DNA of 64,000 nt, from positions 97,314,190 to 97,378,189 of the forward strand of contig CM048553.1 in assembly GCA_026413225.1 (NCBI GenBank), read 5' to 3'. A program made the position numbers and the translations under genes. The notes under the pieces were generated by a model. It was not told the DNA's origin. It worked only from the letters and a program-made list of their open reading frames with translations, and ran no database searches. The DNA comes from Otis tarda (Eukaryota; Chordata; Aves; Otidiformes; Otididae). This document shows positions 56,646 through 64,000 of the stretch, one piece after another (position 1 is the stretch's first letter; every line of letters begins with the position of its first letter).

Positions 56646-59600
56646 GTTGCATTACCCTTGCTCCCTCTAGCATTCACCTTGTCTCATTTTGTACGTGTTG
56701 TAACGAAACAGATCGCTTTCTCCAAATCATTAATTCCAGATGAAACTTCAACTGAACTCCAAAGTCTTAGGAAATTTAGGCAGATGAATAAATGTATGAA
56801 AGCTCTAAAGACAGAATTGCTTGTCTGCCAAGTCACTTCCTTGAGATTAAAAGATGCTGTCATTTAATTGAAATAAATTATTGCTTAAAAATCACCAACC
56901 AGAGACACAATAAAATGACTTCTAGGATTAGCAATCTTTTGAAGATGGCAATACACCCCTGAATAAAATCCCTATTTATTTTATATGTCAAATTAAATGA
57001 GATTATTGAAGAGTTTTTGCAGTTTGCCCATACTTCATTTTGTTTCCATGGCCTACTTTTGAACTTACTTAAATTAATGTCATTAGAATGAAGTCCTCTG
57101 AAGATAGTGAAATTACTGTAGCAGAAAACTGCTATAAGGAAGAGGTGGATCAGGCATGTACATACAATATCGAAAGAATTCTTCATGAAGCTGCTTTTAC
57201 AAGGAACCGTTGAAAACCATAAATTTAAAAATTAGGCCACAAGACTTTCAGAAATGCTGCCAGGAAAAGAAATAATTGTTACTGTTGGTAGTGTCTATGG
57301 CCACCACCCGCTGCCCATTTGATATGTACGCGGCCACTGATCTCGTTAAAGTTACGGATTTAATCATCCTTTAGTCAAGCAAAATGTAAGTGGAATTAAA
57401 TTTTATTCTTCACAGTGATACTTAGATGTGGTAGGAAGATAGCTGGATGCTTAGTAAAGCCAGATTATTGTGCTTCGAAACAGAACTTTTATTTTTGATT
57501 ACAATTGTAAGCTGAAGGCATATGTTGGCAGGCAATGCATGTGTGTGAGCACTCAAACAAAAAAAAAACTAGGGCAGGAAGAATGGAAAAACAGCAAAAG
57601 AGCAAGAGAAGAGTTGTGAGTGTGGCATTAGGAGATGCAAAGACGTGCCTTTTGTTATAAAACACACTGGGGAAGCAGCTTTGCAGTTATCATCAAGAGC
57701 ACGCTCGCAGCAGGCTTGCTGCTGCAATGGGGGAGACTTCTTGTGCCTTCTCTGCACGAACCTTCCCCCCCCACACACCTGCTTGCCCCTGATTTCAGGG
57801 TAAGCTGATTTAGCACTGCTGATCAGGTGGGGGGGAAAAAAAAAAATAATAAAAAAAAAAAGTCACGTGTACTTTTCTGCTCTGTTACAGTTTCAATCTA
57901 TTCACCTTGGGATCGGATGACTGTCAAAATCAGATTTACTGGGAGGGTGGCAGAAGCAGAAGGTCAGGGCCTCTCGCTCTCAGCAGCAAGATGTTAATTT
58001 AGGCTCAGTCACTGGGATAAGCCATACCTTCAGGTGCATTAAGGGCACGGGTGGAGAAAGCACATGTGGATTTGTAATAACAACTTAGCTTTTAGGCTTT
58101 TTCTGCTCACTGTGACTTCATATTTTTCAGGAAGTGCCAAGACTTCTAAATAAGGGCCCAAAAGAGCAGCAGAGGCTCTACCTTCATATGAGATGACTTT
58201 TGCCCTAAAAAAAAAGAGTATTTCTCCCCACATCTGAGTATGGGCATTTAGACTGTCCTCAGAGGGGATCTTTGTGACCTGACAAACTGCTTAAAGTTTG
58301 CCCTTTTGCAGATAGGCTCATGGTGGTTTTATTAAAGGTCTTGTGCTTGTAAGGAGAATCTTACTGGACATGATACACTGAAATGGCAGAAGGTAACAAA
58401 ACAAAGACAGCGAGGAGCATTGATGCTGCTTCCCAGGCGTTCATGATCACAGAGAAGGTGGCATTATTGCATGTTTCCCATAATGGTGCTGTCTGGTCCT
58501 TGCCCAGCCTGGTCAGGCTGTCCCAGCCCCAGCTCGCTCCTTGTGCACCTGCAGTATGCACAAAGGTGGCAGGATGGCAGCTCTGATGGTGAGATTCAAT
58601 CTTTTGAGTCTGTCAGGTTCCTTCGGCTGCTCCATCTACCCTCACACCGTCATTCTTCAAGATGGTTAAATGGAGTGATGAGCAACACTAGTTCACCCTC
58701 CTCACTCTCAGTTCATCACTTAGACTTCAAGCATCAGTTTTTGTGTAACTTCTCCTCGCATTTCCCCTTTTGTTTTACCAGAAAAGATTTTTAGCACAGG
58801 CTTTGAATAGTAGCAGTAGATTTATTGTAATGGATGCGTCTAATCTTCCCAGTGTTTGACTGTTCATAAACAACTTTGTGCAATAGGCTGAAATAGATTT
58901 TTGTGTTACCTTGAACAATTCCCAGTGCAGGCTTCTGACAAGAGAGCATCACGTTTAGAAAGAAGAAGCTTAAAATGTACAGTACAAATCTTTACCTCCT
59001 GAACTAAGAATAACTGATAGCACAAGTAAACTAATTTCTTTATATGTGAACAGAGATTAATTTTGCCAGTATTTAGTCACTACCATTAACTAAATATCTT
59101 GGGAACTGTAGAAATTAACCTTTTGTTCTGGGCCCAGAAGAATTTTTCTTCTTGTGTTTGCTGATGACAATATTTGGTCTAGCAATGACTTGAGATCCTA
59201 TATGTAACTTTGTGGGACTTGAATCCACCATATTAGCAATCAAGGGTTGGCTTTTAGCCATTTCAGAGTCTATATAGAAATTAAATGCATAGCCTAATGA
59301 CAAACTACAGGTCAATACGAGAATTAGGAATGCAACAATATCCCCTCCTCTCTTGCAGAGAGTAATTCAGGCAAAGGAATTAATACATGACAGTTTATCA
59401 GGTTGAGTTTTAATGCTGGGCTTGTTGCGCTCTTCTACTGCGCCTCGGCTAACTGGCTGTACTCCTTACATATTCTTTAATCAAATTTTTTTTTAAGATC
59501 TAAAGTTTTTAGTTTGTGCTACCTGCACGAGGTGGGTGATAGGAAGCTGGTTAATCCTGATGTGCAAGAAAGCGCCAGTTTCTCTCTCTGGTCTTACCAT

Positions 59601-62479
59601 GTTTGGTGAACACTATGGGGAATGGGAAGGAATCGTACAGAAGCTGTTACAGATGCTGCATGCTGCTGTTCTCTGCTGAGGTAATTGTCTGGTGGCAGTC
59701 CTAAACGTCCTAGTATTTTGGTGGCTCTGTACTGGTCTGCTGATGCAAGGGCCTGTATCTTCTTGTCACGGCCAGTGGGCTAGGACAAAGATGAGGAAGA
59801 AACAAGAGGAGGCACTTAGCATGAGACGCTTCTTCTGAAGCTCCTAAATTATCTTCCATGGGTAATCTATCAGTCAAATCAATATAAGTATCTTACACTT
59901 AAGAGTATGTTAGTGTTAATCTCATGGTTATTTGGGACTGACATCTTGTTCATGTTTATTGTAAAACAAAAAAAAGATCATGTTGATAGTACTATATAAA
60001 GCATAGGGATAGCATGTCCTGTTTTCATCTCCTTATACTAAAAAAATTTAAAATGCAAATTTCCTTTAAAATACATTTTCCATACTGATACTGCAGTGTG
60101 TTAGACCATTTCCTTTCTAATTGAATGTCAACATTTGAGAATGCTAGATCTGAAAAAGCCTTGCATAATCTACACTGAATAACAGAATATACAGTAATGA
60201 GGCAACATACGTGATGTTCTCCCAAGTGAAAATGATACTGAATGCTCAGTAAAAAAAATTCTAGATGTCTGTTAGAAATCCAAATTAGCAGTGTGGCAAG
60301 GCTATCTTATAGAATATTTCATCAGTTCTCAAAAGTCCGTCACAGAAGTGGTTTCTCAGAGGATATTTGCTGTATGTACATCTGCCACAGTAGCATGCTC
60401 AACCTTTTGTACTTCTTCAGATGTCTCGGGTTGTATCCATTGAACAGGGATGCCAGTAGTCAGCAGGAATGCACAACAGAAGTATTGATAAGGTAACAGC
60501 AGTGGTGGGTTAGACACAAGTCTGAGCTCGGGTTCAAGTATTAGTGGAGCTGGGATACACAGGACTTTTAGGACACACAGGGAAGCATACAGAAGCTGTA
60601 TCGGCAGACGCTTACTTCTGTCATTCAGAAAAGATTATTATGATGCTTATTTTTAATTGGGCTCTGTAACTAAGGCCAGCCCTGGGGTAAGAGTGTGCAG
60701 AAGGCATGAATGGGGAAAGATTTTCAGCTGAGTGTGAAGGAGAAGGATTGGAGTCAAAATAATTGGGATATCTGAGGGCAGAAGTGGTGCTAGGGTTATG
60801 GAATACTCAGGGAAGAGGTGGGAACTCTGCATAATAGTAGATTCTTGCACACGCAACTGTCATCTGCTATTCCCCTGCCTATTTTAATCAGATGGTGGGA
60901 AATCAAAAGATTTTTTTTTTAATTTGATTACCTAAATAAAGTCATTCAAATGATACCTGTCTTTAAAGGACAAGAGCTCACAATCACAATTTAGATGAAG
61001 AGTATTTTAGCACAGATTCACTTAGTGCAGTTTTTGTCTGCCAGGATTGCTTCAATTCCCCTTACCTTTTCTACTTTTACCATTTCTCTGTTCCCAGTCA
61101 TTTTGCTACCCCAAACTAAATCTTCCCAATGCTATTCGTCCAACTCCTAGATCTATAGAGTATAGTACCTGCCTGAAAGACAAGATCCTGATGCTGGAAC
61201 AGATTAATTACATTTAAGTGTTGCTCTCTTATAGCTGCAGGCTTCTGTATGTCTCCTGACCAGTAGTAACTCCAGTGTGAAATGCTGTGTGCCCTACAGC
61301 TGGAGAGTGCATGATGGGGAGCTGGGGTTTGGTTCCACAGGATGAACTGTAGGTTGACAACTTCTAGGGCTGGTCTCATTTTAAGGAGCAGTCCTGAGAA
61401 AAACAATGAATGGATATTAAGAATGTTTAATCTAAATCAGATCCCACTTTTCCGGTCTGTTTACCAAGATTAGCAGATGCCTCCTTTCCAGGAATATAGC
61501 CTAGGCAATCTGGTGTTTTCTAGGGGAAGTTGTAATTACATTAAGTTATAAATACCTTTAAATGATTATAGTATTTCAATATTTCATTTAAATGACTACA
61601 AGGAAAATTACTATCATTCCTTTCAGCGAGCTTTTGCAAACTCTGTCTTGCAAGGAGTTATCCTGGGACCTCAGCAAAAGGTGATGCATCCTATGTTTCT
61701 GGACTAAATATTCTTATGTTGTATTTTTCCTCACCTGTTTGAAGTTTCTGGGTGAACTGAGATAAGTGTGTAACAAATGAAAAAAAAACCCATATACATC
61801 ACGTGCTTGACTAAATGATGTTTAAAAGAAAAAAGAAAGTTTTTAACTAGACAAATTAAAATTCATCTAGTTAGAAAAATTGCAGCAAAACAGCCTAATG
61901 TTAGTACAAAGAAAACAGCAGATGATACCAATTGTCCAACTATCCATAGCAATTTGTAAATAATGCTCTTTATGCTAGCAGAGAACGAATCATGATGGAA
62001 ATGTAATTTTAAAAAGCAAAATAAAAAACAAGATTTCAAATAAAATCTCACATAAGAGCCAAAGATCATACTGCTGTTCTGTGAAAATTAGCAATGCCAT
62101 TCTTTCTTAAGCATTTTATATATGTGTTTATTTATGTGTTTATTAAGTAAATGCTAGACAAAGTTATCTTCAGCTTTCCAAATGCGAAGTGATTCCTTTT
62201 TGGTAGTGAAAAGGTGTGATACAAGCCTTAGCCTAGAAACCTTGCAGTTCTTAACTGCACAGCTTCATCCCAAAAATGAGGCAAAGACCTTATTTTCTTT
62301 CAGAGCTCGTGGTGCTGCTCAAAATTTTGTAGACCTTGTTGCATCAGTGCTGGAATTACTGCTGAGTTATCTAGAGTTAATGCTGCATGGGAGGCTGCTG
62401 TGACTGGACATGGTATTTCAGGCTGATTTTTGCCTTCCTTACTTTGCTTCAGCTCCTGTGGCTACTTGCTATTGAAATA
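56646..62479. other. Mostly unique DNA, no gene recognised
   Basis: No exon or RNA gene is supported. An A-rich tract lies at about 57834-57861. A short stretch at about 59715-59770 (TTTTGGTGGCTCTGTACTGG ... CTTCTTGTC) resembles the minus strand of an old CR1 but is too short to place firmly. Other open frames are short and unrecognised. Confidence 0.55.
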
Positions 62480-63345
62480 TCATAGATTAATTTTTATTGA
62501 AAAGGACTTCTGAGAGTCCTCTGGTCCAACATCCTGCTCAAAGTATGGCTGATCCTGAAGATACATCAGGTTGCTCAAGACCTTGTGCTGTTCAGTGGTG
62601 AAAATTTCCGAGGATGGAGATTTCCCAGTCTCTCTGGGTAACCCATTCCAGTGCTTGATCACTCAGTTTGCCCTTTGGCCTCTTAAATCTAATTAGAATG
62701 TGTCGTGTTGCAACTTGAGGCTGTGACCTCCTGTTCTTTCATTGGGCACCAATAAAAAGAGTCTGGCTTACTCTGTATTGCCTCCACTTAGAGACTGGAA
62801 CACTGCAATCAGAGGCCCTGGTAGCCTTCTTTTATTGAGGCTGAAGGAGCCCAGCTTCCTCAGCTGTTCCTCATGCATGATGAGCTCTCTCACCATCTTG
62901 GTAGTCCCCCTTGAATTCTCTCCTGTTTGTCAGTACTTCTCTTGTACCTGAAGGCTCAAAAATGAGCACACAAGTTGAAATGCAGCTTTAACAACAATGA
63001 CTAGAAGGGAATAGTCACTCCCATCAAAGCACTGACTGTGCATTTGTTGATGCACACCAGTTTGCAGTTAGCACTTGCTACTGCATAGGTATCCTGCTGA
63101 CTCAAGTTCAACTTCTTGTTCACCAGACTCCTGCTTTCTCTTCTCGAAGAGTGCTACTTAGCCTGTCAGTCCCCAGCCTGAACTGTTGCTGTAGGGCTAT
63201 TTTCTCCTACACGCAAGACTTTTGGATTTGTCCTCATGAAATTCACAAGCGTGTTGTCAACCCATACCTCTGGCTTGTCAAGGCCCCACTGAAGGGCAGC
63301 CCAGCACTCCAGAGTACAAACGTAACAAGTTGATTTGACTGAGCT
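62480..63345 (-). mobile_element. Ancient CR1 fragment (minus strand)
   Basis: Landmarks in CR1 minus-strand order are ATAGATTAATTTTTATTGAA (decayed tail), TCTGGTCCAACATCCTGCTCAAAG, CAGTCTCTCTGGGTAACCCATTCCAGTGC, GCTGAAGGAGCCCAGCTTCCTCAGC, ACCATCTTGGTAGT and GGCTTGTCAAGGCCCCACTGAAGGGCAGCCC. The minus strand still has a short MIKHWNGLPRETG-like echo of the CR1 C-terminal word. Divergence is much higher than in the other tails, so this is an old subfamily. The right edge is uncertain. Confidence 0.8.
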
Positions 63346-64000
63346 TAGGTGGATGAGTTATGAGCAAAGCACTTCAGTTTGCAGTTCCAACAACTTCCCT
63401 GAAGGAGATAGCTGTGTCGTTCAGAGCTCTGGCAAGGTGAAATCTTGGCCTCTGTCTTTTTCCACTGGGCTCCACAGTTTCTGGGGTTGCCTTGATGTTC
63501 CGTTTAGCTTGTTCAGCTTTTCCCTTTTTGTACTTTCTGAGGACTTCCTGAATCATTACTGAAACTTACTGAATTCCAAGCTAATATTCTCTGCTCTGCT
63601 AGCTTCATATAGAATTAACCAGTTACATCAAAAGCAGGGTTTTAGGTATTTACATCACCAAACTCTTTCTTCCAGGGATCAATGGCATCAAGGAGTTATT
63701 GCATTTACATTTGAGTCTAAAAAGCGTTAGTCTGACAAGCACTTGCTGTCAGGGGTTGGACTCAGCATAAAAGGAGGGTTAGCTGACTTTGACCTTTGTG
63801 TTTAGAGCATTAGCTGATATTTAGAGCCTCATGTTTCTGTCTCTTCTCAGCTTGAGTTAGGTTCAGTCCTGCCACTCAATACCATATTTTTTTTAACTGA
63901 CAGGCCCAAAGTGGTCTGGATGAGGTATGCTTCTGCTTTTCTGCTACAGGTGTCCTGAAATTATTTGAGTTAAATTAGAAGCATTACTCTGTCCAGATGT
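63346..64000. other. Unique DNA to the window end, nothing recognised
   Basis: No coding sequence is supported. Decayed CR1 may continue for a short way, to about 63580, but I cannot show it. Confidence 0.55.

Overview
This window is nuclear DNA from a bird. The evidence is a series of CR1 (chicken repeat 1) LINE fragments with the bird-type CR1 reverse transcriptase C-terminus and the short 3' tail of ATTCTATG octamers, plus two solo endogenous-retrovirus LTRs, one of them the long GC-rich type with a CCACGGGCTGCAG minisatellite that I associate with bird genomes. Unique DNA is AT-rich with many T and A homopolymers and T/G-rich low-complexity tracts. I see no bacterial-type operons, no rRNA or tRNA genes and no CRISPR array. 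The species cannot be fixed from what is visible.

I found no complete protein-coding gene. The window reads as intergenic or intronic DNA. Apart from transposon proteins there are only two places where sequence looks coding. One is a single open frame on the minus strand bounded by good splice signals (33162-33412). The other is a stop-interrupted frame on the plus strand (2136-2624). Neither could be assigned to a family, and both are low confidence.

Layout: 1-12.9 kb is unique DNA with one ancient MIR SINE (3031-3195, minus). At 12.9-16.5 kb there are three CR1 3' ends, all on the minus strand. At 21.9-23.6 kb a young CR1 sits inside an older CR1, both on the plus strand. At 27.1-27.5 kb and 39.0-39.5 kb there are very old CR1 pieces (minus); the second keeps a recognisable endonuclease-domain stretch. 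At 44.0-45.0 kb there is a young CR1 whose truncated ORF2 is still open to its natural stop. At 46.8-47.2 kb there is a plus-strand solo LTR. At 50.0-50.5 kb there is an older CR1, and at 52.0-53.2 kb a minus-strand solo LTR of 1.13 kb. At 55.8-56.6 kb a CR1 has its 5' part inverted, the signature of twin priming. At 62.5-63.3 kb there is another ancient CR1 (minus).

The repeats give a rough chronology: MIR and the decayed CR1s are oldest, then the CR1 copies used as hosts, then the two near-identical CR1 copies at 22.1 and 44.0 kb. No new molecular system was found. The most informative items are the nested CR1, the inverted CR1, the LTR with an internal minisatellite and the unassigned exon-like frame.
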